Shown here: positions 35,407 through 49,340 of the stretch, in pieces
How the letters are laid out: each line of letters opens with the position of its first letter
Position numbering within the stretch: position 1 is the first letter of the stretch
DNA from: Gorsachius magnificus
Taxonomy: Eukaryota > Chordata > Aves > Pelecaniformes > Ardeidae
Reading direction: 5' to 3'
Length of the DNA stretch: 64,000 nt
Assembly (NCBI GenBank): GCA_034008185.1
Contig: CM067081.1
Span: forward strand, 185,339,510 to 185,403,509
The notes under the pieces: model-generated
Seen by the model: only the letters and a program-made list of their open reading frames with translations
Told to the model about the DNA's origin: nothing
Database searches by the model: none
Translations under genes and position numbers: made by a program

Positions 35407-38400
35407 CACAGTGGGTTTTTTTTCGAAACCATTTGGTAAAATGGAGTACAGTTTCAACTGGTCAGTCACTTCAGTGAGGTGATACAAACTAAGAAAAATG
35501 AAAACAATGCCAATTCAACAGCTATGAGAAGTAAGACGTTTCTAAGTGCTCTCCAGCCTCTGTAGCTGCAGATATTTTGATTTGGTTACCTGAACAAAAG
35601 AAAAAAAGTTTTCATTCCAGACTGGCGTGAAAGGTCCCAATGCTGCATTCCCCCAGGGATTTAAAGAACCCCATGACAGGGGAGAGACGGAAGGGGTGCT
35701 GAAATGTTCTGCTTCCTTCATATGTTGGGGTCTCAGTTTTAGGGTGAAATCAGCCTGCTTTTGGTGGGTTTTTTCCTAGTTATTTTCACTATGACCACTG
35801 ACAGCTTAACTGTTAAAGTAAAATCCAGCTGTTAGTCTCCCCTTGACTGGCTGCCATTCATTTTAATCTCCTCACTGGGTTTAACTGCCTGTTCCCTTGC
35901 TCCCGCCGGCTGACTCCGGGTGCTGCTGACTGAGCCACTTCCACGGCAAGCTGCTCCTCTCAGGATTTTTGGAAGTGGTTCCCCCCCTGGCAGCTTGTGA
36001 CGAGGGCTGTCCTGGCGGAGTGCCCCATCACCCTACACTCGTGGCTTCCCCAGCGTGGTCTGTACGTGACTGCAGCCCCAGCACGACCCCCAGACCCACT
36101 CTCCTGCCCCTCAGGTCTCTCCAATGGGAGCGTTTCCACTATGTCCAGACCTGCTTGCTCAGAGGGTGGGAGGCTGCGATGGAGGCTGCAAACCCTCCTG
36201 GCTGCTGCCATCCCCTCTGCTCCTCATTTGCTTCAGCCTCTCCTCGTGCCTTGCTGTCAACCTAGCTTGCCCGTTCTTCCTGGCAAAAGCCAGGTATTTA
36301 CTGCTTTATACAATTTCAGCTGCTGGGCCTGAATTCTGAGTAAAACCAACCATCATGTAATTAATATCTTGATGCAGCAGCAGCCCATGCAGTCCAAATG
36401 AAATGGTAATGACATGAAGGCAGCTCCATCCAAGCTGGGATGGTGATCACAGCTCCGTCCTGTGAAGGGTTTTTTCCGGACCAGACTGTGACTGCATTTT
36501 CATTCTGGGGTCTTATTTAGTAAGCTGGACCAAATTGTGGGCTGTAGATCTCTTTGGGCTATAATTAGAGCTGCTGGGCTTGGTAATGATTGATATGAAG
36601 TAAGTTATGCGAGGAACTCTTAATTTCTTATTTAGAGAGGCCTGTAGAAAGACACAAAGTACAGCTTTTTCCTCTGAGAGTAGGAGTCTGAAATGCCTTG
36701 TATTTCTTCTGGCTGGTCAATGCAATAAAAACGACTCTTACCCATCAAGGACTTGATTTAGTGCTCAGTGAAAACAATCAAAACATTTCAACCGCTCTTA
36801 AGAGTAGGGAAAGATTGAATCGCTGAAACCACGCTAAGTGAGCTGCGGGGCTTAAGTGAGCAGAACATCGCCTGCCTTTTCCACCGGGTCACGGAGACGT
36901 GGAAGAAGCGGAGCAGTGTTGCTATGAAACTTGTATACAAGCTTGTATATTGGATTGTACATAAAACCTCCCCCGTTCACTGGTTCTGCAATAGGGGTGA
37001 CCTGTGGGGTGAAAACAGGCAGCACATCTGGCTGCCCGCTGCCAGCAGCATGGCTGCGTGGTTGTTGCAGCTCTGAGAAGCAGAGGGCTGGAAAGTCCGC
37101 CACACCCACCCCCCCCAAAATAAAATTAAGTACGAAGCAGAACGTTTGCAATGGGTTTCTTCAGCTTTTCACAGGCAATTTAGTTTTCTTAATCCTAACA
37201 GCAAAATAGTCGTAGTTAAGCAGATTGGCTTGGCGTAGGGTGTCTTTTCAGGAAGGTTCTGCATCTGCCTTTGTAGTCGCACTTTCTGCTCTGCCAGATG
37301 GTGAAGTCAGGCAAGTGTAGAACTGGATGGTGCCAGAGGTGCTGGACATCAGTCCAGATGTATTGTACATCGGCTTCTTGTGCAGGGTGGGTAGAAAATG
37401 TAATTTCATTATCAGGTCTGTAGTTCTGGTTCTGGAACTTTCCTCACTCAAATTGATGGATTACTGATTGCTCAGAGCTAATACTCTAGATGCATGTCTT
37501 AGTAGCCTGTGCGTTTATGATTTATCTCTGGATTCATCTCCTAATAAAGGACCTGTAACTTTTGGTCTTACTGTTTCTTTATCTCTCTAAAAGTGTAATG
37601 CTCTTCTGGCTCATGTTTTGAAAGCATGACCTGCCTGGGCCAGCCACAAGATGTGAGTAACATTACTGTGGTGTTGCTCTTCTAGTCTGAAGGTCCTGAG
37701 CTGCTGCCAGCAAGTAAGAGCCATCTGAAGTTCCCTGGTGAAACTAAAGGAGTTCCTGCCTGTGCACTGATAATGACTCCTTCCCCTGCTTCGGGCAGAA
37801 GAACTGAACCACTGCTGACTCCTCGCCTCCCTTTAACACTTCATGATCCCCAAGGGAATTTCAGATCAGCATTTTAGGAGCTCTGACAACGTGCTCTGAT
37901 AACTTTACGTGCATCTGTGCTAATGTCAGCCCTAACCAGTATCACTGGTACTGTCATGTATTCTTTTTTGGTGGACCGGTGCTCAATTAGAGAATAGTTA
38001 GACAAGCGCACATGAGAGACTGAGATCCACTGTATTAAATCCCTGGGAAACTGGAATTAAAAAGCTGATTGCAAGCTGTAAAAGTCTTGGACTGGAGTCC
38101 ATGCCCCTCTGGCTGCAGCTGTACTGGCCGTGCATCTACACAAGTTAAAGAGGATTTGATCAGAGAGCCTGTGAACACCGGCACAGCCTCACTGCCAGCA
38201 TCCCCCTGCTTAGTTTGAGCCTGTTCCCACAGTGCTTCCCTGGGTGGCATGCGGCAGAGCAGCTCTGTGCCATTGCAGTTACTCCTAGGAACAGAGGAAG
38301 GGTCCGGTCCCTTTTATTTTTAGCATAGATGTAAACTCTGATGGTGTTACTGACTTGCTGGCATTAAGATTTCCCTCAAGGCCAGGATCCCAAAGGTTCA

Positions 38401-41400
38401 GTCAAATAAAAGGCAAAGGCTCAATGATGAGTCATTAAGAAAAGAGAACATTTTTGTGCTGTGTTCTTACTACTGGTTATTTACAGTTTTACATTCTACT
38501 TTACAAGTAGAGTTGTTCTTGGTGTATGCTGGCATGAAAGAGAAGGGTCTGGTCTCTTGTATCTGTTAGAGCACCAGCAGAGTCAGTTCACTAACCTGGA
38601 CCGAGGGACAGCAGCGCAGACACCTGTTATCACCCCCCATGCACATCACCAATAACCCTTGCCATGGCAAGAGAGAAAAGAAGTTTCTTTCCTTTGTTTA
38701 AAACCAGAAAGATCATGTTCTGCTGCCCTGGTACAGTTTTGAGCCTTGGTTTTGCGTGGATCTGTTGGCTGTGAGTTTGGCTGTTGAACCCAACCTGCAA
38801 GCTCTTGGGTGCTAGTGTTGGCTCTGTCACCTGGGTGACCTTTTAAGTAAAGACTGAAACAAAAAAAAGCATTAGATATTTAATCTTTCTCAGCACCACT
38901 CATTAGCCTTTCTTCTCCCCTTCTGGCTGACATGTTTCCATGAACAACTTTCTTGTTTTTTATAATCCTTCTTGTTTTTTTTCCTTTTCCGATTTAGTTG
39001 TTACATTTCTTGTATTTTTTCTTTTGCATTCTGTTATCCCTAACAATTTGACCTGGTTTCCACTGTTTGTATACTTATTTGTGTTTGAGATCATTGAGGA
39101 AGTCATGATTTGACCAAACTGACTCTTATTATGCTTCATGTCTTTACATTAGGTTATTTTGTATTTGTGTGTAATATCCTGATCTCCTCCTGCAATTTAT
39201 TTCCCAAGGGACCGTCCTGATCGGTTACTGAGTTTTTTCTGTGCCTTCTCAAAATTCACTCATTTCATTGTGCGCTGCCTGACATAGAAGTGTGGAGATA
39301 AAAGTCCATTTCCTCTTTTGCTGTGTAGCGAGAGTGTCCAGGGCAGCAGAGAGAGCATGGAGGTGCGGGGAAATCGGGATGTGTGGTCGCTCTGCTTCCA
39401 GCTTCTGCTTCTGCTGCTCATTTAATTCATTGGTATCTGTGCGAGGCTCCTCAGATTGTCCTCTTCTCTTCATTCTTTCTCCTCTTGTGATGCTATAATG
39501 AATAATTAGCCCCTCTTCATTTGTACCACACTGTCAGGTTGGTTTGGGGTTTTTTTTTTTGTGCAGGTCTTTAGAACAGCCCCTGATAATCCCAATCTTG
39601 TTCCCTAAGAAAGCCTTTTCTCATAGATGCCTCATTTTTTTACTAGCCTTCTCCTTCACAACAAAGAACCAAAGCTGCTTTGGCAATACTGTGCACAACC
39701 ACGTGGTAATTCCCAGGACGCTCCTGTTCCCATTAGGGCCTTTTCTTGTAAATGTGAGGGCTGCAACACCACCTAAATTTGTGACTTGTATCCACTACCA
39801 GTTCTTGGTCTTAAAGCTGTTGCAGATAGCATCATTAGTGCTCATTTGGATTGCCCAACATTCAGTGCATGAGCCTCAGTGGCTCTTCTGAGCAACAGAT
39901 AAAGGCAGGTGGCGCATGTCATTGGATGTCAGGCTTATGGACAGTCCCTCATCCTCTTCAGGACTGAGAAGGGGCTGCTCCACTCCTTATTTGCTCTTTG
40001 GGTTGGTGGCTTTGAACTCTATAGTCCTTAGAAGAAGTATCTTTTTCTCATATACTAGGGGTGGTGGTCTTGATTTTGATTTGGGCAGCTGGTAGTCTGA
40101 AAAGGGAATTTTCTTTTCTACTCATAGGAGAGAAATCAATCACACTCCATCATTCCTGTACTCATCAATGGCTCATGTTGGATATATTGGATGGCAGGTT
40201 ACCCTCAGGCTTGCTGGGTGTTTCTGGAGTCACAGGCATCCCTTTTCCTAACTCTTGCATCCTCTGCGGAATGTGATGGGCATGCCTGAGCCTGATCTGC
40301 TTTTTGGGATTCCCATAAAGAACTTAAACTTTCCCAAATAAAAGCCCCCCGAAAGGCTCATCTTCCAACAGCTACCAGCCCCTTATAAATGGTGAGGAAT
40401 TGCACAAAGATGCTGACAGTGACCCCTGAGCATAATCATTTTCCTTCTTCCTGAGGTGTAGGCGTACTAACACAGGTTCTGGGCATTTTTTTCCCAACAG
40501 TGCTTTAACCCGAGCAAGGGAGGCTGCCAAATGGGATGTCAGAACACTAGCATATATATAGATATAGGCAATCAAATTCTGTACTTCTAAAAATCACAGC
40601 CACACCTATCCCTCCAAAGAAACAACGCTCCTTACTTTGTTTCCTCCCTGTAGCTTTTGACGGCTAACTCTGAACCCTGGCTCTTAATCTCTCTCTCTAA
40701 TTTTATTCTGTGTCCATCTCAAGCTCACAGTCATGCAATGCTGGATGACGATGGCCTTCCGTATGTCCTAACTATTTGGAGACCTTAAGGTAGGGTTGGT
40801 GGTTTTGGAGTTTTTGTTCAGGAACGTTTGCGCAGCTGTACAGCAGATGGTGCTCTGCTTCCCTTTCTTCCCCAACAGACTACAGTCCTTAGCTAAACTT
40901 TTCAAAACAAGACTGGGATTATTAATAATCTTTTCTGCACTGGCTGAGCAATTGGAGCTACATATTTTCAGAGATGGTTTACTTAGCCATGCACTGATTT
41001 TGTTTTAAGGGGCAAGAAAGCATAAAGTCTGTTTGTGGGTTAATTTACAACAGTAATCTATCTTCCCTGTGCGGTTAGAGCAGAACACTGACTTACATTT
41101 ATTAAGGGATTCTTTTCATGTGTGCAAAACCCAGTATTTGTTTCAAATGGGTAATTCTTTACTAAAATGAATGAATCACAAAAGAAAATACAGGTTGAAT
41201 TAAAGCAATGAACTCAGTGAAACTATCAGAACCTCTAAATCAAGAAAACAGTTTCACAGCTTGATTAACTGAAATGTTTATCCAGCTACCTGCAGTCAGA
41301 TGAAGTAAAAAAGTAGTCTCTGGTTTTATGCTGAATAGTTGAATTCCTGCTTTAGCTCTTTCAGCAGACTAAATGCTATTTTCTGACACTTAGCACAGTT

Positions 41401-41940
41401 AGCCCAGGCTTTCAGGGGCTTGTTTCACAAGTGATAGCTCTTAGACAACTAGAAGTGGTGTTGAAAAAGTCAAATCCATTTCAAGGATTTGGTGAGAAAC
41501 AGTGCTGTAAGCTTTGAAATATTGCAGGCTGCAGTAATACCATAGTAATCTTCAACAGTATTAACAGCTTAAACAGACAAGCCTATATAAATTGGCTTAA
41601 AACCAATCAGGTAGGAGAACTTCACTAATTCAAACTAATAACTCTGTGGGCTGTGTTGTGGATTATCGGATGTTGCAAATTAGGAAGCAAAAGCATGATG
41701 CAAAGCTCATGGAAATCAAAGTAAAGACTTCCATTGACGTTGCCATGCCTGCATTATCCCCTTACATGGATTTCCATAACAAAGATACCAAGGATACTGA
41801 AGCACAATACAACTTACGTATTTTGACAATTTTGCTCTATTTGCTGTCATTTGAGATACTACCTATTTCACTCTCTGACATTGTACTTGATAAAAATGTG
41901 TTGCTATTTATTTGATAACAGATCTAAGAACATCAGTCAC

Positions 41941-42005
41941 TGATCTGAGCCCATAGTAGATGCTGTACAAACACAAACCGAAAGGACAGTCCCTGACCTT
42001 AGTGC
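41941..42005 (+). repeat. Ancient amniote SINE-like repeat fragment
   Basis: The block tgatctgagcccatagtaga, tgctgtacaaacacaaaccg, gacagtccctgacctt resembles a short repeat family found across amniotes. I cannot name the family with certainty. Confidence 0.45.
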
Positions 42006-45000
42006 TCAGCGTTTTGCCAGTGTGAGGCTGTCTTATGAACAGTCTGTCAATAATAACTTTTTCTCCGAAGTTCTATGAGTCTATGTATAGTATTTCAGAC
42101 AGGTATCTCCACATTTGTAATTAAAACTGAAAAAAACCCTACTAAATTAATTGATGTTTTTCTTAATTTAGGATCAGGGAGTCAGTCTGCCTATGAAAAG
42201 GTGAAGTAAAATTCTATTTTTGTGAATTGAAATCTACTCTTTAGCAGAGTATATATACCTATCTTTTAAGTAGATTCAAAGTGACCATTTCCCATAGCAG
42301 ATTTTCTTTTCTAAAAATAAATGAATGCTTTTTTTCTTTTAAGATGGGGGGAAGGGTGGTATGAAAATCGTCAATGAGAAAGGGATCAAAATCTATTTTT
42401 GTCTTTTCAAGTCTATGAAAAAAATTAATACATTTGTTTTTCTGTCTTGGAAAACATTTTTCCCAAGCTATTGCCTAAGAAATGTACGTTCGGATTGTTG
42501 GAAAGTGAACCAATAAATATATATGTATTGCGCCATGCGCTTTATCCCTGAATTAGAGTTACAAGGAGCAAACTATGGAATGAAAAAAAAGGGGAGAGAG
42601 AAATTTCTTCCTCATTTTCCCATGGTTTCATTTGTAGACTTATAATGATGAGGTGACGTGTTACGTCTGTGTCCCAGCTCTGCAGAGCCTGGACAGCTGA
42701 CTTGGGCAACTCATGTTAAGGTAAGATCAATCTGGATTAGTAACAGAGGGAACATGGGGAAAGAAATGTGACATTTCAGAGTGAGGGTCGTGGTAGAAAT
42801 GAATTGGGCATTGGGTTCACTCCATGGGGTTTGAAACTGGGACCGAAGCGGCCCGGGCTCTCCCTGCTGCTTGGCTGTCAGTGAAACGGGCTGAAAACCA
42901 GTAACTCTTATGTATCGCATATACAGGCTGTACCATCGCCCTCAAAGAATGAAAATGCTAAATGGATGGATTGCCTCTCTCACCCATAAAAGAAATTTAA
43001 TGGACACCGAACAGAAATCTGACTCCCTTTGAGGCCCCACTGAATTCAGAGATGATACGTTTTAATCCAGTGCAAAGTGCAGGTAACTCTACTCCTCCTT
43101 CCTTGGTTGATTTGATGAAAATTAACTTTCAACATTCACATCTGATCAAATCACAAGCTAGAATTATGTGCAAGCATGAAGAAGATGACACCTTATTCTA
43201 TAAATACACACTTGGTAGTAACTTTCAAATTATGTTAGCAGAGTTCACACAGTATTAGTCAAATCCCTGTCATTAAGAAATGGTATTTCATAAGAAAGCT
43301 GATAATAGGATACAAAGATCCTAATATGATTAGATGATGACTTGTTAATGGGAATTCTTTTTTGTCATAACCAGTGATTTTCAGTTTACTCTAACAAAGA
43401 TGATCTCTCTGATGGGACATGATAATATAATAAAAACCTGGGAATGGCGTAAAAAAATGAAACTGAAGATTCAACAGAACAGTCAATAATTTTGTAGATC
43501 CAGGTTGATTAAATTTTAAAGACATCATTGGGGAAAAAAAGGCAATTCTAAGGCAGAGCCAATACCACTGAGCACCGCCTATCTGTCAAAGCCCCACACC
43601 TATGCTTTGATCCTATAGGCATATGATGTCTCTCTTCCAAAACACAGCTAAAATCAAAACAAGGCTTTAAGCGAGAAGCTTTCTGCCCCTGGGAGCAACA
43701 GCTGGGGCTGGTGGTCCCACCACACTTCAGGCAATGGCAAAGTTTTCAGACCCTTAACCAGAGGGAGTTGTACAATTGATGAGAAAAATATTGAATGCTT
43801 AGGATTTTTTTCTGGGGATTGGAAGACCATTTTTCACCAATTATTTGAACTGACCAGTATATCAGCCTACCCCTCTCATCAACATTTTCACCTTAGCTTT
43901 GTAAGAATCGCTCCAAATTTCTGGGTCTTGCCTATCTTTGTTTTGGGTATACTAAATCAAGAAAATATCAAAAGGCCAGGCTTTGTTAGCATAACATAAT
44001 GTCTGAGAAAGCGAAAGAGATGTACCTTCAAATTGCCATAGGAATGCTTCCCAGTCTCTCATGTCCCATTGCAGCACTAAGTAGGGCTCGAGCTCCAGGT
44101 TAAGAAAAGTCTTTTTGTTTACAGGCCGCACACACAAATGATGTTGGTACATCTGTCTTCATCAGTGGAAGTTAGCCGCGTTTAGGATACTTGTTTCATT
44201 AATTGGCTTTAATGTAGGAGAAGGAATGTCATCTAAATGATTTGGGCTCCTGAGTGAAGAAAACCGCTGTAGTCACTGAGTGTCAAAGCTGTGATTAAAA
44301 AGCAAAAAGCTGACATGGATACCACTGTAATAGGGTATGTCTCAGTGGGAACCCACTGCCACCATCAGCTTTTTACAATTTTTGTATTGCTAATATGATA
44401 CGAAATGCACCACTAGGAATACTGTTGTGTATCAGAATCTCTTATTTCATAAATTATTACTATGTTACTCTCTGAGTGTCCCAATGAGTATAACAGCATC
44501 AAAATATGATGTAAAAACAATAAAACCACACAAACAGCAATTATTGAACTGTTAGAGGTGTACAAAATCTTTTTTTTCCTTTTTCCTTATTTCTATCCTG
44601 AATATCTAAACAGTTTGCGACTGATAGGGTCATTCAGCCACCTCTGAGATGCCGTTGCTTCTGAATTGGAACAGGGTAGCTAATTAGTGCTGGGAATGTG
44701 ATGTGACAGGTTTTAAGAGTGGGTAAACTGGAGAATGACTTTTGATATTCAAATTTGCTCTCATCTTGTTTCCATATTCTGCTGCTGGCACTAACGGAGG
44801 AAGATGTGAAATGTGTCTCATCACGCACTTGGAAGGGCTGAGAACTCACAGGTCTCTTTCCTTCTCAGTGCTCCAGCTATGAGCCAGTTGGAGCAAACAG
44901 AACTTTGCCCAAGAAAGATGGAAAAAATATATAGGGAAGGTCATGTTCTCTCAGGTTTTCAGGAAATCGAGGAGGATGGTACTGCAGAAGCCATCACCTC

Positions 45001-48000
45001 TGTGGGAGGGAGAAGGTTCATCAGTCAGTGCTTGTGCCCTTAGCCTGACTGGCCCTGTGGCCTGACTATTCTAGTTCATGGGAAACAATTGAAAACAAAT
45101 TCCTATTCTGAGCAAATGTGTCAAAAAGCGTTTTCAGATTTCATTAATGTGAAATGAAATTAAAATAGATATTCTGGGTAATGTATTTTGGAATTATTTC
45201 TCCCATAGTTCTCCTTCATGTTGTGTTAATAATTCACTTTCAATATTTTGAAAGAAGTTCTTCTTAAAAGAAAAATGAAATATTCTCCTTCAAAAATCTG
45301 AAATGTTCTGTTGTTCCTTACGAAAAAATATTTTTCAAGGGAAATGAAAATGAGGTATTGTTGAAATAAGCAATTTCACCATTGGCCAACCAGCATTTTC
45401 CAATGGAGAAATACTTTATCATAAGATTTATGATGGTATCATTCATTCAGAATAATTTTAATAAAAACAGGAAGGTTAAGATTTATATGATTTTTCTGAA
45501 GGTGAGAAGTTCTATTTAAAACTGTGTCAAAGTTCATTTGGGAGATACTGACTCATCTTTACGGATAGTCCAGAATATAAATAATGTCCTGGCAAATAGT
45601 ATTAATAATGTCTTTCACAGAGATATCATTAATAATTATAGTTTATATGTCTACAACTCAAAAAAAAGGTTTTCATGGTGCAATAAACCAAAGAAGTAAG
45701 CTCAACTAGTTTATGACTTCATTAAAACAGTGACCTATAATTGCAACCTTGCAATCAGCAAATGCAAATGCTCTATTTGTAGTACTGCCGGTTTTATTTT
45801 ACATGTAACTGTCTCTTCAGAGAAGGGGAGCTTATCCTATTTTTCTTGGATTTCAGTGCACTGAAAGTTTATTCTCTGGAAAATACACTAACAGCACAGC
45901 AATGGAATTGGGATTATGAAGTATCTGATGCCCTTTTCGTACATTCATGATGTGCCTTAAGCAATAGCACCGGTTGTAAAATACAAAAAGGCTAAAAAGA
46001 ATGTAGTTGTCATGAGAGTATATGTGTCCAGATTGCAAGCCAGAAAACTGTCACTGATAGTTGGGGTATAATTGACCACAGTGTACGATAAGCACATTAT
46101 TGATTGATTAATGTGACCTAGTTGTATTTGAAATGTCAAAGAGGAAAATTGAGTTGTCATTTTATATCATGTTCTTTTTTGAGTAACAGATAAATATTAT
46201 AATTAATGACTTTTCACTAAGGTTATCTAAAAAATTTAGGGAATATTAAACATCACATTATTCACAGTCATCATAGGTGACTATATTATTGATGAATATT
46301 GATAAATCTTTGCTTCTATGAAACAGGCCCCAAAAGAAATTCGTATACTTAAATAATGTTTTTTAAGAAGATATCTCTTCTGATTACATTTTTTTACCGT
46401 TTAACTTAGTGAATTGACTAAATTCACTAAATTCCTTTTACAACTTAATAAAGTTTTATTTGTGTTTAGTCCATGAGAAACTGGGATATTGATTTAGAAG
46501 GTTTAAGTTTTCTTCTGTTGCAGTCAATTGTAAAACTCCTGTTGACTAGAAAAGGATTGAGAACTTGCAATGCCTTGCTGCTATTTTCCACTATTTATAC
46601 AAAAGAACCTTGAATTTTTCTCAGGTAGTTGAAAAAATGTACTTTAGGAAATGAATTTCCAAAAAATGTTTTCGACCTTGAAGTGAATCTCAAAGAATCC
46701 TTCAAGCTATTATGGATAAAACAAAGCCAAAAAAACATCTGCTGCAAGATACTGAAATGTTCCTGTTTCCCTGAAGCATACCTAAAAAGGGGGCTGCCTG
46801 TCAGTAGGAGATTTTTCCACCAGAAAATGCAGCCCCATCTAAGTCTCTAGCATTTTGTGGGAAAACTAAACATTCTGGCAAAATTTTCAGTAGTAAAATG
46901 TTTAACCAAATTGTTTCAACTGTCGTATTTAAATTTAGCAAATTTTGAATTAGTGTCATGACTTTCTCATTAGACATTGCTTGGACTTTTTAGTAATATA
47001 ATGAATAAAGTTGATGGCAATATCATAAGATGTCCTATGAAGTCCCTGAATGTCCAAAGTTATTTCAATGTTTTGACTTCTTGAGATCAATTCAGCTGTA
47101 TAAATGCAGGATTCTCGTGCTACTTCAAGTGCCCAGACATGGACACGGGGCTACAGCTGTGATGCTTGAAGCCTGGGAGACCTGCACCCTCTGGGATCAG
47201 CACCCAGAAGCCAGCAGGGATCCCCCAGGGCTGCTGTGGTAGCACTGTGTGCCAACATTCAGGTACAGGGCTGAGCCCTAAAGATCTTTTTTAGAGTGGG
47301 CTGAATCACTCCTTATGCTCATTTGAGTGTATTGACCAAAACTACAGGGATATGATGGCAGCTTGGCTGCCTAGTTAATGTGTAGATACGTATATGTAGG
47401 CATCCAAATTATCATGTTTTAATCTGGGGTTGAATCCCACCCTTTGTTACATGAGCAAATATTTTTCAGAGTTGTATGAATCAGTGTAAGAATATTCTGG
47501 TTTAGCTGTGATAATTTAAAAAATATATTTGGATGTTTAGCAAAAGCCTTTGAAAAACTGTGCATAGGCTGCCTTTCCTGAAGAGACAACTACCCCAGAA
47601 GAATGCCATGGAGGGCCTGAATGGCTGGAAAAAAACCCACAAAAGATGCTGATAATCAGATCCACCTGCTCTCTCAGGTGTTGAGCTAAATTGGAAGGCA
47701 AAACCTGCGTATCACATGTATCCATTTTGCATGGAAAATGGTTCCAATAACAGAGTAGGACATCACTGGGAGTAGATGTCTTCCTGAAAGCCAAGACCTT
47801 TCTCCTTACAGTGCAAGTGATGAGATTAGAAGGTCTCATGGTTTTGCCTTTAATTTAGTCCAGGAAAAATATTGCCATTTCAAGCAACCACGTTTGTGCA
47901 GAAGGTAACCAGCTCCCATTTTCCCAGCAAAGCAGGTAATAACCAGACCAGCTTTCACCACTGGGGCTCATGTCCCTTTGCACTGGCCTTTGGAGAGGGG

Positions 48001-48645
48001 TGGACTTCTTCAGGTGGGTGGGTGATTCAGAGAAGGAGGCAAATTTATCACAGCACATTTTTAAATTTTCTTAGATTATCCATTTTTCAGAGCAAAAACT
48101 ACCAAGTAGAGACATGCTAACTTGTTACCTAAAAAGCCAAGGCCAAGCAGTCTGCCTTCTCCAGTCCTTCCTGAGTTTTCAAAAGCTAGATCACCCTCCA
48201 TCCTGAAGTCCAATATTACACAATTTATGTAGCCTTGAGTCTTGTGTCTGGGAGAAGCTTCTTATCATTTTTTACCTCAGACTAAATGAGGAAGGACTGA
48301 GCAAAATCTCAGCCTTTCCCAACCAGTTAGGGCAGCAAGCATGGCGTGCAAGGCCAGTCAGTAGGTGGGAATCAGTAGTCAACTGATCGCTGTTCTTATC
48401 CCTTATCTCCTACTGGGCCAAGAGGTAAGGAGGGAAGGCATCATTATGGTCCAGGAGTTATGTTGTTTGGTAGGATAAAGCAACACACATTTCCCGAATA
48501 AAAGTGATGCCTAAAATACAGCCTAACCTACAGGGTACGATGAAGATTGTGAGGCTCACAGATACTGCTGCACTGGAGTAGTGGTGCCACCGACAGAAAA
48601 CAGGCAAAAGCACAAAATTCTGTTACTCTTAACCCTGAACCATCT

Positions 48646-49336
48646 TGATATCTTAAGTGTTAAGAGACCCTCAGAGGCAGGCGGCTTACATGCATGGGAT
48701 TTAGGGCTTATTGTCTAGTTTGCTGATGCTTTGCTAAAGTCAGTAGTATAGTTAGTTAATAAATTTAGAACCCTATTCAAGGGCGGAAAGAATCGGCAGG
48801 GAATGAAGCAAAAAGATAATAACGGTTTGTCAAGGTTGATAGACTAGAAGGAATGAGAACTATTTGACGCAGGAAGATTTGTGGCTCCTTACAAAGGACA
48901 GTTTTTGATAAGAACCAGGAGTTTACCTTAAGAACTGGTTTATACCGACCCTGCAGTTTGGGCAAGAGCCAAGGAGCAACTGAGTCTGCACAAGAACAAG
49001 GGGTTACTAGTGGTGACGAAGAAGAGCCAGCAGCCTTCATCCCCACGACGCCCGACGACCACCACAAGGAGGCACTGAGCAAGCGCAGTTGGGAGGGACT
49101 TACGGAAATGACCTCATGAAACTAATTTTAATACGAAGTGGGGACAGGTTATGCATATGTATAGGCATATTGGGAAACTTCATGTATATGTAACACTTTG
49201 CTACATATAAACAGGACAAGTTGCCACGTGGAGGTGCGCACGACTTTGGTGGGACTACCCCCCGTGCTGCCCAGCGCTGAATAGACATACCTACTTTACA
49301 ATCTTACAGATTGTGGAGTCCGTTTTCCGCACGTCA
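48646..49336 (+). mobile_element. Probable solo LTR of an endogenous retrovirus
   Basis: A 691-base block begins TGATATC and ends ACGTCA (TGA...TCA termini) with ATCT on both sides (48642-48645 and 49337-49340), a possible 4-bp target-site duplication. It contains a TATA box (TATAAA, 49206-49211) and a GC-rich leader-like stretch after it. Near its right end is a cttacagattgtggagtccg segment typical of avian LTR 3' ends. No retroviral gene or primer-binding site follows, so it reads as a solo LTR. The left edge is less certain; TGTTAAG at 48658 is an alternative start. Confidence 0.6.
49206..49211 (+). promoter_or_regulatory. TATA box of the solo LTR
   Basis: TATAAA in ctacatataaacaggac, located 130 bases before the LTR end. 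Transcription from it would run rightward into intergenic DNA. Activity is unknown. Confidence 0.45.
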
Positions 49337-49340
49337 ATCT

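Larger units (their letters stand above)
32259..48645. other. Intergenic sequence, about 16 kb without a recognised gene
   Basis: No exon with known homology or a convincing splice framework was found on either strand. A GC-richer patch at 35880-36290 keeps several frames open on both strands because stop codons are rare there, not because of coding content. The patch shows no CpG-island density. Ancient repeat remains occur at 41941. Confidence 0.6.

Noticed and set aside
35960..36340. Overlapping open frames on both strands as a possible gene
   Set aside because: They exist in several phases at once because the patch is GC-rich; no domain, splice framework or homology is seen.
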